Assembly (NCBI RefSeq): GCF_000308415.1
Contig: NZ_BAFS01000041.1
Coordinates: 1-64,000, forward strand
Direction: 5' to 3'
Length of the DNA: 64,000 bases
From: Nocardia asiatica NBRC 100129
GTDB taxonomy: Bacteria; Actinomycetota; Actinomycetes; Mycobacteriales; Mycobacteriaceae
Shown in pieces: positions 25,805 to 34,960 of the stretch; the first letter of the stretch is position 1; the number at the start of each line of letters is the position of its first letter. The notes beneath the pieces are model-generated. The model did no database searches. It saw nothing but the letters and a program-made list of their open reading frames with translations, and was not told the origin of the DNA. The position numbers were made by a program, and so were the translations under genes.

Positions 25805-26608
25805 CTAGGCCGGACCGGACCCGGGCGAGTCGGCGAGCGTGGTCCGGATGACCGCCGTGCCTTCGGCGTCGCCGAGTTCGTAGGCCAAGCGGTTGCCGGT
25901 GGCGAGCGAACGATGCCGGGTGGCCCGGGTGACGCGGGTGTGGTTCGCGCCGATGCGCAAGTGGTCGAGCAGGATGGTGCCGGTGGCGACGCCGAGCACC
26001 GAGGCTTCCTCCGCGTTCGCGGGCCGGGCGACGAGCGTGTCGCGATGCGCGGTCTCGGCGTGGCCACGGTCGGCGAGGCGCCGGGTGGTGCCTTCCGGAA
26101 TGTCGTGCGGGGAGTCGATTCCGGTGGCCTCGGCCAGATCCCGGGGATAGAAACTGACCTCCCATGACCACGGCTCGTTGTCCAGATACTGGACCACGGT
26201 CCTGGCCAGCACCCAGGAATCCCGCGGCACACCCAGCCAGGACGCGACCTCGGGACCGGCCGGCTCCATTTTCGCGCTGAACTCCTTCGACGGCTCCCGG
26301 TTCGCGGCCCGCGCGATCTCCTCGAAGATGTCGTGCGGGGTCTGCGGCCGGTCGGGGCGGATAGAGTCGGTCACAACGGATTCGAGCACTTCTTGGTTTC
26401 GAACGATCGTGCCGCGGGAAGTAGCTGTGTAGACCAGGTTCTCGGTCACCAGCACTTGGACAGCGTTGCGGGCGGTCGTGATCGAGACCTGCATTCGATC
26501 GGCAAGCTCGGAATGACTGGGCAGACGATCGCCCGGCTTCCACTTGGCTGCGCGGATCTCCTCGCGGAGGAGGTCTGCGATCCGGTGATACGTCGGACCG
26601 TCCGCCAT
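25805..26608 (-). CDS. GntR-family (HutC-type) transcriptional regulator
   Basis: The 267-residue product begins with a winged helix-turn-helix (residues about 5-70): YHRIADLLREEIRAAKWKPG, then LPSHSELADRMQVSITTARN and an SRGTIVR wing. The rest is a UTRA-like effector domain (about 95-245) with SWVLARTVVQYLDNEPWSWE and TTRRLADRGHAETAHRD, typical of the HutC subfamily, which binds small metabolites. The ribosome binding site is GAGGAGC. It is followed four bases later by the acetyltransferase gene, its likely target together with itself. The ligand is unknown. Confidence 0.85.
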   Translation of the reverse strand: MADGPTYHRIADLLREEIRAAKWKPGDRLPSHSELADRMQVSITTARNAVQVLVTENLVYTATSRGTIVRNQEVLESVVTDSIRPDRPQTPHDIFEEIARAANREPSKEFSAKMEPAGPEVASWLGVPRDSWVLARTVVQYLDNEPWSWEVSFYPRDLAEATGIDSPHDIPEGTTRRLADRGHAETAHRDTLVARPANAEEASVLGVATGTILLDHLRIGANHTRVTRATRHRSLATGNRLAYELGDAEGTAVIRTTLADSPGSGPA

Positions 26609-26676
26609 CTTGCTCCTCGGTTGGTCATGCAGGTAACGAAGTGTACTCCCCGTGACTCTCTGCGGCCCGTTAACGC

Positions 26677-26704
26677 TTGACAGGTGCCTTCAGAGGTTTA
26701 TTGT
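26677..26704 (+). promoter_or_regulatory. Candidate promoter for the DUF4254-like gene
   Basis: TTGACA at 26677-26682 and TATTGT at 26699-26704 are separated by 16 bases, close to a primary-sigma promoter, 47 bases before the GTG start at 26752. A shifted -10 (TGTAAT, 26702-26707) is also possible. Confidence 0.55.
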
Positions 26705-26751
26705 AATGAACGTCCTGATCCGGTGTTGTGCGGCGATGACGGCGAGGCAAC

Positions 26752-27279
26752 GTGGCAGGTTCGGATACAACGGTCGTAATGGCCCTCCCCGGCACATCGA
26801 GGTGTGTCGATCCTTCGGTGCGCTCTTCGGCACCGGGATTGGTTCCCACGTCCGATCTATTGGTTCGGGCGTGTCGCGGGCACCGCGTGGTCGGTGGTCC
26901 GCTCCTGTGGTTCGCTCGTGATCTGGCAGTGCTACATGAGCGCCGTCTGGTCGGCCGCGGCGGTTCGGTGGACACCTCCGTGGCGGTGATCCGCGAAATC
27001 GAGCGTCGCAGAGTCGAGTTGGTGATGGCCATCGACGACTGGGTGATGCGCAGCGTGCCGCAACATCGGCTCGGCGCCACGTTGCACACCGAAACGGTGG
27101 GTGCGGTGATCGACCGCCTCGCCGAGTCTTCGGTGCGCGCGCATCACGCCTTGATGACTCTCGACGCGCACGACGAGTTGTTGCACAACGCATGGCATCA
27201 CCTCGCCGAACTCGCGGACGCCTACGACGATCTGGTGCGCGACGTCATGGCGGGCAGACGGCGTCTACCCGAGTGGTGA
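26752..27279 (+). CDS. DUF4254-like protein
   Basis: The 175-residue product uses a GTG at 26752. Its core reads LLVRACRGHRVVGGPLLWFARDLAVLHERRL and then IREIERRRVELVMAIDDWV and HTETVGAVIDRLAESSVRAHHAL, as I remember for DUF4254: a helical, cytosolic family with conserved His, Glu and Arg residues. The role is unknown; some relatives occur in sugar-transfer clusters, but nothing here supports that. It is alone on its strand between a GntR operon and the EspI-like gene, with its own promoter and a strong terminator. Confidence 0.7.
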   Translation: MAGSDTTVVMALPGTSRCVDPSVRSSAPGLVPTSDLLVRACRGHRVVGGPLLWFARDLAVLHERRLVGRGGSVDTSVAVIREIERRRVELVMAIDDWVMRSVPQHRLGATLHTETVGAVIDRLAESSVRAHHALMTLDAHDELLHNAWHHLAELADAYDDLVRDVMAGRRRLPEW

Positions 27280-27300
27280 GCGGCTGATCCGCTCGCCCTC

Positions 27301-27326
27301 ACCCGCCGGGCCGCGGCCCGGCGGGT
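27301..27326. terminator. Palindromic terminator between DUF4254-like and EspI-like genes
   Basis: The 26-base stretch is a perfect palindrome (arm ACCCGCCGGGCC, centre GC), able to form a stem of about eleven pairs. It lies in the 48-base gap between converging stops. Confidence 0.75.
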
Positions 27327-27327
27327 G

Positions 27328-30300
27328 TCATGGACGGTAACGGCGGTGATCGGTGGCGAAGTCGTCGGCGACGGTCGCGGCCAGCTCGACGTAGGCCCGC
27401 TTGGTCTGCTTGTGCAGCCGGTGCAGATCGATCTCGGCGCCCTCGGACATGTGCGGGTCGAACGGGATGATGTGCACGGCGCGGCACCGGGACAGGAAGT
27501 ACTCCCGTAGCTGCTGGATACCGACATTCGGCGATCCGGCGCGCGGCGAGTTGATCACCACCACCGCGTTGCGCACCAAGTGGTCGTGGCCGTGCAGCGA
27601 CAACCAGTCCAGCGTCGCCGCGGCGCTACGGGCTCCGTCGATGGCGGGCGAGGAGATCAGCACCAGCGAGTGCGCCAGATCCAGCACACCGGACATGGCC
27701 GAATGCATCAGTCCCGTACCGCAATCGGTGAGGATGATGTTGTAGAACCGCTGCAGGATCCGGGCGACCGCGCGGTACTCCTCTTCGCTGAACGCCTCCG
27801 ACGCGGCCGGATCGCGTTCGCTGGCCAGCACTTCCAGACGGCTCGTGGCCTGCGAAGTGTGCCTGCGCACATCCGAATAGCGCTGGATGGACGAGTCGAG
27901 CAGCAGATCGCGCACCGTGGACCTGGTCTGCAGCGGCACCCGCTGCGACAGCGTGCCGAAGTCGGGATTGGCGTCCACGGCGATCACCCGGTCGCCCCGG
28001 ATGGAAGCGAAGATCGAGCCGATACCCATTGTGGTGGTGGTCTTTCCGACACCGCCCTTGAGCGAGAGCACCGCGATCCGGTAGTCGCCGCGCACCGGCT
28101 GCCTGATCCGCGCGACGAGTTCCTGCAGCCTGCGTTCCTCGGCGGACATGCCCGGGTTGATCGCGCCGCCGGACACGTGATGCACGGCCTTGCGCCACCC
28201 GGAGCCCGGGGCCCGCTTGGCCCGGCGCATCGGCACATTGTCCAGTGAAGGCTGCTGGAACTGACCGCCCGGCTGCTGGGCGGGCGGTTGCGGGTAGCCC
28301 GGCGGCGTGCCCCACTGCTGCGGCGCCTGCGCGGTCGGTTGCCCGTAGTTCTGCGGTTCGGCGTGCTGCGGTGGGATCGGCGGCGCGGAATACTGTGCCG
28401 TCCGGTCGGATTCGGGCGCGGCGTTCCGCTCGGCGACGTTGCGCCACTGGTCCGCGGGCTGCTCGGCGGGAGCGGACCCGGCGGTGAGACGATCCGGACG
28501 GCCTTCGGGGCCGGTCGCCACGGCGCCCGGATGTCCGGCGGTGGTCCACTGGTCGGCCGGAGGCTGCGTCGCGGCGCCGGGCATCGGCCCACTCGCGAAT
28601 TGCGGTACGGGCCAGGCGTACTCGCCGCTCGCGCCGTACGGTCCAGGCTGTGCGGCGCCCGCCTCGCCGTGAATCGGCGCGGGTCGTTGCTGAGGTATCG
28701 GTACCTGGTCGAAATCCGGCGCTTGCGCGGCGGGAGCCGCGGCAGTGATCGGCGCGTTGGGCTCGGCGGGCAACCGGTGTCGTCCACCGCCGATCGGTCG
28801 CACGGACGCGCCGCCGGCTTCGGCGGCGGCGGTCCAGCCGGACGCCGTGGCACCGTATTGCCATTGCGAAGCAGGAGGATTCGCCTGCACGTTCGCCGTG
28901 GGTTGTCCGGTGGCTTCGGCCGACTGCGCGGGAGCCGGGCCGCCTTCCGCGAAGGCGTCGCCGGGAACGGCAGGAACCGGACCTGCTCCGCTCTGTCCGG
29001 CATGCGGACCGGGCATGGCGGCGGCCGGTGTCTCGGTAGCGCTGCTATTCGCAGGCCGGTCCGCTTGGGCGAGTGCCTGTTCACCCTGTGCGGCACCCGC
29101 GTTCGGCGCGGGCGGGAGTCCGGGTGCGCTCGGCTGACCTGCCTGCTCCGGCGGGGTGTGCCCGAGCCATGGCGGCGGACCGTCCGCACCGCGTGGTGGC
29201 AGATGTCGCTCGTCCTGCGCCGGTGCGGGGGGCTGCGTGCCGGTTACACCATGATCCGGCCGCTCATGAGGCGCGGACGGATCGGGTAGCGGTGGGAGAC
29301 GGCGTGGCGCACCCGTCGCGGAGGTCTCGGCCCCCTCGGGCCGCGGACCGGCGAGCCAGGGCGGCGGCCCCTCGGAGCCGGTGGCGGGCTCGGTCGGCGG
29401 CGCGGGCTGATCGCGCCTGCGAGGTGCGTCGTCTCCGGTGGGTGGTTCGGCAGATTCGGTATCCGGCACCGCCGGCAATTCGTCGAAGGCTGCCGTCCAC
29501 GGTTGCGCGACGGCGGGTCGACCGGCCGTCTGCGGTACGTGGCCCGCGTCCGCTGATGGTGCGGCCTCGGCCTCGACCGGCGGCGTGGCTTCGGTGGCGG
29601 CCGGGGTGGGCCGGGGACCGGATTCCGCATCCGCCGACTCGGTCGGAGCTGCCTGGCGGCTCTGTGGGACCGCATCCACGCCTTCGGAGGCCGGGCTGTC
29701 GACGCCGGGCACGGCCGGACCGCTGTATTCCAGTGTCCGCTCGTCGGCCTGCGTTCCCGAGTGGGCGCTGGGCGGCGTCGAGTGGGCGTCGGGCTGGTCG
29801 CTCGCCTGCCGCGAGTGGGTTGCGCCGGTGGCGGCTGATGGTGCGGCGGTGGTCGGAGCCGCCGATGCGCTGGTCGGCGGCGCCGGGGCGCTGGTCGGCG
29901 GCGCGGGGGGCAGTGCAGAAGAGTCCGCGCTCTGTGCCTGATCGGCGCCCGGCGCGAGCGCGGTGGGTTGCCCGGCATGGGGCGCCTGCGCGGAGCTGTC
30001 ACCGGCAGTCGGCGCTGCGGGAGCGGCGCCCGTCGGCCACCCCTGGTTCAGGCCGGTCGGCGGTGCGACGGGCTGGCCACTGTTCGGGAGTTGGGTCTGC
30101 TGCCCGGGCGGAGTACCGGGCCACTGGCTCGGCCGCACCGCGGACAGCGCGGCGTCGAGGCGCGGATTGCCGGTGGACGGCCACCCGCCGGGCTGCGGCG
30201 CGAACAGCGGTCGGCCGGTCGCGGTCCCGGTGGCTTGGCCGGTGCCGCTAGGACTGTGCGATGACGGGGCGTGCTCCTCGTGCGTTGGCGGAGCGGGGCG

Positions 30301-31095
30301 CTCCTCGACCGCCTGTCGGGGTGGGTCGGGCAGCGGCGGTGGGGGCGGCAGATCCGGCCTACGGTGCTGGGCTCGCACCTGCTGGGCGTCGGGTTGCTCC
30401 GCGGGCCTGCTGCCCAGCGGTTGGAACCCGGGGGAGGGCTGCGAGGGATTGCGGGTCGGCAGGCCGGACTGCGGAACGGCGCCCCGCTGGGGCGACGCTT
30501 CCCACGAGCTGCCCTGCGCGGACGATGTGCCGTCGGACCCAGGTTGTTGTCCCCGGGAGTCCGGCCGCTGACCAGACGCGGACTCGTTCGACGGCTGTGC
30601 CCAGGAGTTGGCCTGGTGCTGGGCGGGTGTGGGGTCGTTCGGCCCGGATGGCTGTGCCCAGGAGTTGGCCTGGTGTTGAGCGGGTGTGGGGTCGTTCGGC
30701 CCGGATGGCTGTGCCCAGGAGTTGGGCTGGTGTTGAGCGGGCGTGGGGTCGCTCGACGGCTGTGCCCAGGAGTCGTGTGGCCGCTGACCAGGCGCGGGCT
30801 CGTTCGGCCCGGGCTGGGCCGGGTGGCTCGATGCGCTCTGCCGCTGGACGTCGTCGGTATGGCCCTCGTTCTTGTCGCGACGCCAGCCCTTGCGGCGCTT
30901 CTCCGGACGCGCGGCGTCCGGGCGGTCCGCTTCGGGGGAGCGGTTCTTGAATCGGCCGCGCCTGCGGCTGGGGGATTCCTCGATGAGATCGTCGTGCGGG
31001 AGGTTCTGTACCGGCGCCTCGTAGCCGCTCTGAGTGACTTCGCTCTCCGACAGCCAGGGCGGCAGCATCGGGAGACCGTCGTTACTACGACTCAC
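27328..31095 (-). CDS. EspI-like protein: Pro-rich N-terminus with MinD/ParA-type ATPase
   Basis: The 1255-residue product starts at GTG 31095 behind GAGGGG. A basic segment (SPSRRRGRFKNRS to KRRKGWRRDKN) follows a short LPPWLSESE lead, then about 900 residues of Pro/Ala/Gln-rich low complexity. The ATPase domain starts near residue 1000 with a deviant Walker A K1013-GGVGK-T1019, then VIAVDANPDFGTL and IILTDCGTGLMHSAM. This architecture is that of mycobacterial EspI, which regulates ESX-1, though EspI is about half the length. It probably senses ATP or organises ESX complexes. It is flanked by infA and no ESX core gene, although the first locus ends only 2 kb away. Confidence 0.8.
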   Translation of the reverse strand: MSRSNDGLPMLPPWLSESEVTQSGYEAPVQNLPHDDLIEESPSRRRGRFKNRSPEADRPDAARPEKRRKGWRRDKNEGHTDDVQRQSASSHPAQPGPNEPAPGQRPHDSWAQPSSDPTPAQHQPNSWAQPSGPNDPTPAQHQANSWAQPSGPNDPTPAQHQANSWAQPSNESASGQRPDSRGQQPGSDGTSSAQGSSWEASPQRGAVPQSGLPTRNPSQPSPGFQPLGSRPAEQPDAQQVRAQHRRPDLPPPPPLPDPPRQAVEERPAPPTHEEHAPSSHSPSGTGQATGTATGRPLFAPQPGGWPSTGNPRLDAALSAVRPSQWPGTPPGQQTQLPNSGQPVAPPTGLNQGWPTGAAPAAPTAGDSSAQAPHAGQPTALAPGADQAQSADSSALPPAPPTSAPAPPTSASAAPTTAAPSAATGATHSRQASDQPDAHSTPPSAHSGTQADERTLEYSGPAVPGVDSPASEGVDAVPQSRQAAPTESADAESGPRPTPAATEATPPVEAEAAPSADAGHVPQTAGRPAVAQPWTAAFDELPAVPDTESAEPPTGDDAPRRRDQPAPPTEPATGSEGPPPWLAGPRPEGAETSATGAPRRLPPLPDPSAPHERPDHGVTGTQPPAPAQDERHLPPRGADGPPPWLGHTPPEQAGQPSAPGLPPAPNAGAAQGEQALAQADRPANSSATETPAAAMPGPHAGQSGAGPVPAVPGDAFAEGGPAPAQSAEATGQPTANVQANPPASQWQYGATASGWTAAAEAGGASVRPIGGGRHRLPAEPNAPITAAAPAAQAPDFDQVPIPQQRPAPIHGEAGAAQPGPYGASGEYAWPVPQFASGPMPGAATQPPADQWTTAGHPGAVATGPEGRPDRLTAGSAPAEQPADQWRNVAERNAAPESDRTAQYSAPPIPPQHAEPQNYGQPTAQAPQQWGTPPGYPQPPAQQPGGQFQQPSLDNVPMRRAKRAPGSGWRKAVHHVSGGAINPGMSAEERRLQELVARIRQPVRGDYRIAVLSLKGGVGKTTTTMGIGSIFASIRGDRVIAVDANPDFGTLSQRVPLQTRSTVRDLLLDSSIQRYSDVRRHTSQATSRLEVLASERDPAASEAFSEEEYRAVARILQRFYNIILTDCGTGLMHSAMSGVLDLAHSLVLISSPAIDGARSAAATLDWLSLHGHDHLVRNAVVVINSPRAGSPNVGIQQLREYFLSRCRAVHIIPFDPHMSEGAEIDLHRLHKQTKRAYVELAATVADDFATDHRRYRP
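30594..30758. repeat. 57-bp in-frame tandem repeat inside the EspI-like gene
   Basis: Two full copies (30594-30650 and 30651-30707), nearly identical, are followed by a third with a 6-base deletion (30708-30758) and a partial fourth. Each unit encodes 19 residues around SWAQPSGPNDPTPAQHQAN. All units keep the frame, so copy number can change without breaking the gene. Confidence 0.9.
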
Positions 31096-31427
31096 GACGT
31101 CCCCTCGCTGCCGCTGGGCTCCGTCGTGTTCGCGCCGCCGGTCGGCTCGGTCCTGGTCCGGGGTGCTCTGCCGGTGACTCGCTCGCTACGCTCACTCACG
31201 GCCTCGCCTCCCTGCCGTTCGCTTCGGCCGTGACCAAGGACGCCGCGCCGGTGCCTCGCTCGCTCCGCCGGCTCACGCATCCCCCTCGATCTGTTCGACC
31301 CAAATACCTGGACAGCGGCCAGTTTACGCGACAACCGGCCGCCGTCGTGGCGCAGGACCCGACCCCCGCCACGGATGGGAAGGCGGCTGCGAAACCGCTG
31401 GCGACGCGGGTATACAGGGAGGCATTT
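31096..31427. other. Intergenic stretch between the EspI-like gene and the infA promoter
   Basis: No gene is seen. Two 18-base direct repeats, GCCGGTGACTCGCTCGCT (31170-31187) and GCCGGTGCCTCGCTCGCT (31247-31264), differ at one base. Each belongs to a larger, partly self-complementary CTCGCT-rich element of a sort that is scattered through many actinobacterial genomes. Confidence 0.5.
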
Positions 31428-31456
31428 TTGCCCGATCCGGAACGGATCGGTAAGCT
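31428..31456 (+). promoter_or_regulatory. infA operon promoter
   Basis: TTGCCC (31428-31433) and TAAGCT (31451-31456) are exactly 17 bases apart, as expected for a primary-sigma promoter in this group. It gives a leader of about 115 bases before infA. Confidence 0.6.
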
Positions 31457-31576
31457 GGAGCGGCGGTGCACCTACGCGCCGCCTGTTCGTGTGCGAGCGG
31501 CCCGCTCCGGCGGCCGGTCATTCGAGCAGACCAGGCAAACCCAACCAGGTTGAGCGTAACCGGGATCGCGGAGGAC

Positions 31577-31798
31577 ATGGCGAAGAAGGACGGGGCCATC
31601 GAGGTCGAGGGTCGAGTTGTCGAGCCGCTGCCCAATGCGATGTTCCGGATCGAGCTCGAGAACGGGCACAAGGTTCTCGCGCACATCAGTGGGAAGATGC
31701 GGCAGCACTACATTCGTATCCTCCCCGAGGACCGTGTGGTCGTCGAGCTCTCGCCCTACGACCTGTCGCGCGGCCGGATCGTTTACCGCTACAAGTGA
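31577..31798 (+). CDS. infA: Translation initiation factor IF-1
   Basis: The 73-residue OB-fold protein starts at ATG 31577, inside a longer frame, behind [25 protein letters not shown] and the end [11 protein letters not shown] are textbook IF-1. It binds the 30S A site during initiation. It begins the block infA-rpmJ-rpsM-rpsK-rpsD-rpoA-rplQ, as in mycobacteria. Three hairpins follow before rpmJ. Confidence 0.97.
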
Positions 31799-31835
31799 TC
31801 GTGCCCCGCGCGATCAGGTCGGCACGAACCCGGCA

Positions 31836-31903
31836 GTCCCGGCGTGAGCCGGGACCGAGTCGAAAGACTCACTACAGAGCTTCCCCAGTCGCCGACTGGG
31901 GAA
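31836..31903 (+). promoter_or_regulatory. Three consecutive hairpins in the infA-rpmJ spacer
   Basis: Perfect stems occur at 31836-31855 (8 bp, GTGA loop), 31857-31870 (5 bp, GAAA tetraloop) and 31881-31903 (10 bp, 3-base loop). None is followed by a T-run on the plus strand; the last is followed by A residues. They may act as an RNA processing, stability or attenuation element between infA and rpmJ. Confidence 0.55.
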
Positions 31904-31947
31904 AAACTGTGTTCACACCCCTGTGAACCACAACAGATTGGACGGAC

Positions 31948-32061
31948 GTGAAGGTTCAGCCGAGCGTCAAGAAGATCTGCGAGAAGTGCAAGGTGATCCG
32001 CCGTCACGGCCGGGTCATGGTGATCTGCGACAACCTGCGCCACAAGCAGCGCCAGGGCTGA
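31948..32061 (+). CDS. rpmJ: Ribosomal protein bL36, zinc-binding form
   Basis: This 37-residue gene starts at GTG 31948 ([20 protein letters not shown]). Cys11, Cys14, Cys27 and His32 give the zinc-ribbon C+ form, so the cell may hold a zinc-free paralogue elsewhere, as related genomes do. It is a large-subunit protein. It lies between infA and rpsM, with a structured 247-base leader after it. Confidence 0.95.
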   Translation: MKVQPSVKKICEKCKVIRRHGRVMVICDNLRHKQRQG

Positions 32062-32308
32062 GCGGAGGCGAGGGAGACCTCGCTTCACCCGCCCGAGGCT
32101 TGCCGAAGGCGCCGCTCGACGCGACACCAGCCAAGCACCGAACCGCAGTTCGGATTGGCAAGAAGAACTCCCAGCACCAGCCGCACGCTGCGGATATCAG
32201 GGTTCGCCCTGGGCGTGCGCGCCTACCACCGGTTCGGAGGCCGGTGCCCCGCCAAGACGAGGGGACGGACAGGGAGCAGACCTCCGCAACGATTAAGGAA
32301 ACTGCCAG
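32062..32308 (+). promoter_or_regulatory. Structured leader before rpsM
   Basis: This 247-base gap has no gene but contains perfect hairpins at 32068-32083 (6 bp, GAGA loop), 32196-32209 (5 bp, TTCG loop) and 32227-32246 (6 bp). In enterobacteria the rpsM-rpsK-rpsD-rpoA leader is bound by S4 for feedback control. A similar function here is an inference; I did not recognise the E. coli pseudoknot. Confidence 0.45.
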
Positions 32309-32680
32309 ATGGCACGTCTCATGGGCGTCGACCTCCCGCGCGAGAAGCGCATGGAGATCGCACTGACCTACATTTTCGGCATTGGCCGTACCCGCTCCAA
32401 GGAGATCCTCGAGGCCACCGGCGTCAGCCCGGACCTGCGTTCGAAGGATCTCAGCGACGACGATCTGACGAAGCTGCGTGACTACATCGAGGCTTCGGAG
32501 TTCAAGGTCGAGGGTGACCTGCGCCGCGAGGTGCAGGCCGATATTCGCCGCAAGATCGAGATCGGCTGCTACCAGGGTCTGCGCCACCGTCGTGGCCTGC
32601 CCGTCCGTGGCCAGCGCACCAAGACCAACGCGCGCACCCGCAAGGGCCCGAAGCGCACCGTCGCCGGCAAGAAGAAGTAG
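32309..32680 (+). CDS. rpsM: Ribosomal protein uS13
   Basis: The 123-residue protein begins [20 protein letters not shown] and ends with the basic [20 protein letters not shown] tail that contacts P-site tRNA. Length and sequence are normal. It sits in the head of the small subunit. The gene is followed nine bases later by rpsK. Confidence 0.98.
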   Translation: MARLMGVDLPREKRMEIALTYIFGIGRTRSKEILEATGVSPDLRSKDLSDDDLTKLRDYIEASEFKVEGDLRREVQADIRRKIEIGCYQGLRHRRGLPVRGQRTKTNARTRKGPKRTVAGKKK

Positions 32681-32689
32681 GGATAACCG

Positions 32690-33103
32690 ATGCCTCCGAA
32701 GAGTCGGGCCGCGGGCCCGAAGAAGACCCAGAAGTCGCGTCGCAGGGACAAGAAGAACGTCCCGCACGGCAACGCGCACATCAAGAGCACGTTCAACAAC
32801 ACGATCGTGTCGATCACCGACCCGAACGGCAACGTCATCTCCTGGGCGTCGTCGGGTCACGTCGGCTTCAAGGGCTCGCGCAAGTCGACCCCGTTCGCCG
32901 CGCAGCTCGCCGCCGAGAACGCCGCCCGCAAGGCGCAGGAACACGGCGTCAAGAAGGTCGACGTGTTCGTGAAGGGCCCCGGTTCGGGCCGCGAGACCGC
33001 GATCCGCTCGCTGCAGGCCGCCGGCCTCGAGGTGGGCACGATCTCCGATGTCACCCCGCAGCCGCACAACGGCTGCCGTCCGCCCAAGCGGCGTCGCGTC
33101 TAG
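32690..33103 (+). CDS. rpsK: Ribosomal protein uS11
   Basis: The 137-residue protein has a basic N-terminal tail ([16 protein letters not shown]), the core INSTFNN-like [15 protein letters not shown], and the C-terminal [18 protein letters not shown] of the family. It sits on the platform of the 30S subunit near the mRNA exit. It lies between rpsM and rpsD in the same operon with a GATAACC-type spacer. Confidence 0.98.
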   Translation: MPPKSRAAGPKKTQKSRRRDKKNVPHGNAHIKSTFNNTIVSITDPNGNVISWASSGHVGFKGSRKSTPFAAQLAAENAARKAQEHGVKKVDVFVKGPGSGRETAIRSLQAAGLEVGTISDVTPQPHNGCRPPKRRRV

Positions 33104-33123
33104 CGGGAAAGGAACAGCGAACA

Positions 33124-33729
33124 ATGGCTCGTTACACAGGCCCTATCACCCGCAAGTCGCGTCGTCTGCGCGTCGACCTGGTCGGAGGCGACCAGGCGTT
33201 CGAGCGGCGCCCCTACCCGCCCGGCCAGCACGGCCGCGCGCGGATCAAGGAGAGCGAGTACCTGCTCCAGCTGCAGGAGAAGCAGAAGGCCCGCTTCTCC
33301 TACGGTGTCATGGAGAAGCAGTTCCGCCGGTACTACGAAGAGGCCAACCGCCTCAAGGGCAAGACCGGTGACAACCTGCTGCGTCTGCTCGAGACCCGCC
33401 TGGACAACGTGGTGTACCGCGCCGGTCTGGCGCGTACCCGCAGGCAGGCCCGCCAGCTGGTCAGCCACGGTCACTTCCTGGTGAACAACAAGAAGGTGGA
33501 CGTCCCCAGCTTCCAGGTCACCCAGTACGACATCATCGATGTCAAGGAGAAGTCGCTGGGCACCCTGCCGTTCCAGGTCGCGCGCGAGACCGTCGGCGAC
33601 CGCCCGGTTCCGGGCTGGCTGCAGGTGATCCCGGGCCGGCTGCGGATCCTGGTCCACCAGTTGCCGGAGCGCGCCCAGATCGATGTGCCGCTGCAGGAAC
33701 AGCTGATCGTCGAGTACTACTCGAAGTAA
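33124..33729 (+). CDS. rpsD: Ribosomal protein uS4, cysteine-free form
   Basis: The 201-residue protein has the S4 RNA-binding domain with LARTRRQARQLVSHGHFLVN. No cysteine is present, so the N-terminal zinc site of other S4 proteins is absent, as in mycobacteria. S4 nucleates 30S assembly and in other bacteria represses its own operon. Hairpins fill the 149-base space to rpoA. Confidence 0.98.
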   Translation: MARYTGPITRKSRRLRVDLVGGDQAFERRPYPPGQHGRARIKESEYLLQLQEKQKARFSYGVMEKQFRRYYEEANRLKGKTGDNLLRLLETRLDNVVYRAGLARTRRQARQLVSHGHFLVNNKKVDVPSFQVTQYDIIDVKEKSLGTLPFQVARETVGDRPVPGWLQVIPGRLRILVHQLPERAQIDVPLQEQLIVEYYSK

Positions 33730-33739
33730 AGCTCGGCGA

Positions 33740-33824
33740 GCCGTCCTCGGCACACACCTCGGACGGCATGCGCGCACGGCAGTGCTGCTGGTGCGTGGCC
33801 GTCCCGACGCGGGCGGCCACGCAC
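33740..33824 (+). promoter_or_regulatory. Two hairpins in the rpsD-rpoA spacer
   Basis: A 7-bp stem (GCCGTCC 33740-33746 with 33761-33767) is followed by a perfect 11-bp stem (GTGCGTGGCCG 33791-33801 with 33814-33824, loop 12). There is no T-run, so partial attenuation or RNA processing that adjusts rpoA relative to ribosomal proteins is more likely than full termination. Confidence 0.5.
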
Positions 33825-33878
33825 AACCCCTGAGACGAGGCGTCAAATAGCGGGCGCCCTAAAAGGAGGATGATCCTA

Positions 33879-34937
33879 ATGCTGATTTCACAGCGTCCGA
33901 CGCTGACCGAAGAGGTCGTCGCGGAGAACCGCTCGAAGTTCACCATCGAACCGCTCGAGCCGGGCTTCGGTTACACCCTCGGCAACTCGCTGCGGCGTAC
34001 CCTGCTGTCCTCGATTCCGGGGGCGGCGGTCACGAGCATCCGCATCGACGGCGTCCTGCACGAGTTCACCACCGTCCCGGGCGTGAAGGAGGATGTCACC
34101 GACATCATCTTGAACCTCAAGGGCCTGGTCGTGTCCTCGGAGGAGGACGAGCCGGTGACGATGTACGTGCGCAAGCAGGGCCCGGGCACCGTCACCGCCG
34201 GTGACATCGTCCCGCCCAGCGGCGTCGTGGTGCACAACCCGGACATGCACATCGCGACCTTGAACGACAAGGGCAAGCTGGAGATCGAGCTCGTCGTCGA
34301 GCGCGGTCGCGGCTACGTCCCCGCCGTGCAGAACAAGGCCTCCGGTGCGGAAATCGGCCGGATCCCGGTGGATTCGATCTACTCGCCGGTGCTCAAGGTG
34401 ACCTACAAGGTCGAGGCGACCCGCGTCGAGCAGCGCACCGACTTCGACCGGCTCATCCTGGACGTGGAGACCAAGAACTCCATCAGCGCGCGGGACGCGC
34501 TCGCTTCGGCGGGCAAGACCCTGGTCGAACTCTTCGGCCTGGCCCGTGAGCTGAACGTCGAAGCCGAGGGCATCGAGATCGGCCCCTCGCCGGCCGAGGC
34601 GGATCACATCGCCTCGTTCGGTCTGCCGATCGAGGACCTGGACCTCACCGTCCGGTCCTACAACTGCCTCAAGCGCGAGGGTGTGCACACCGTGGGCGAG
34701 CTGGTCGCCCGCACTGAGTCGGATCTGCTGGACATTCGCAACTTCGGCCAGAAGTCCATCGACGAGGTCAAGGTCAAGCTGCACGCGCTCGGCCTCTCGC
34801 TGAAGGACAGCCCGGCGTCGTTCGATCCGTCCAGCGTGGTCGGCTACGACGCGAGCACCGGCACGTGGAGCGACAGCGGCACGTTCAGTGACACCGATGG
34901 CGGCGAGCAGGACTACGCCGAGACCGAACAGCTCTAG
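33879..34937 (+). CDS. rpoA: RNA polymerase alpha subunit
   Basis: The start at ATG 33879 is chosen over ATG 33870, because AGGAGG at 33864-33869 abuts the earlier codon but is well spaced for the later one. The 352-residue product has the N-terminal dimerisation domain ([21 protein letters not shown]), a linker and the C-terminal domain with [20 protein letters not shown] and [17 protein letters not shown]. The end is acidic and Ser/Thr-rich ([20 protein letters not shown]), longer than in enterics but usual in actinobacteria. Confidence 0.98.
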   Translation: MLISQRPTLTEEVVAENRSKFTIEPLEPGFGYTLGNSLRRTLLSSIPGAAVTSIRIDGVLHEFTTVPGVKEDVTDIILNLKGLVVSSEEDEPVTMYVRKQGPGTVTAGDIVPPSGVVVHNPDMHIATLNDKGKLEIELVVERGRGYVPAVQNKASGAEIGRIPVDSIYSPVLKVTYKVEATRVEQRTDFDRLILDVETKNSISARDALASAGKTLVELFGLARELNVEAEGIEIGPSPAEADHIASFGLPIEDLDLTVRSYNCLKREGVHTVGELVARTESDLLDIRNFGQKSIDEVKVKLHALGLSLKDSPASFDPSSVVGYDASTGTWSDSGTFSDTDGGEQDYAETEQL

Positions 34938-34940
34938 GCC

Positions 34941-34960
34941 GCCGGGGTAGGCGCCCCGGC
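34941..34960 (+). promoter_or_regulatory. Hairpin after rpoA
   Basis: GCCGGGG and CCCCGGC form a 7-bp stem with a 6-base loop directly after the rpoA stop. The 129-base spacer to rplQ is GC-rich and has no other gene. Confidence 0.4.

Noticed and set aside
30594..30758. Tandem repeats as a possible CRISPR array
   Set aside because: Units are directly adjacent with no spacers and keep a reading frame inside a coding gene.
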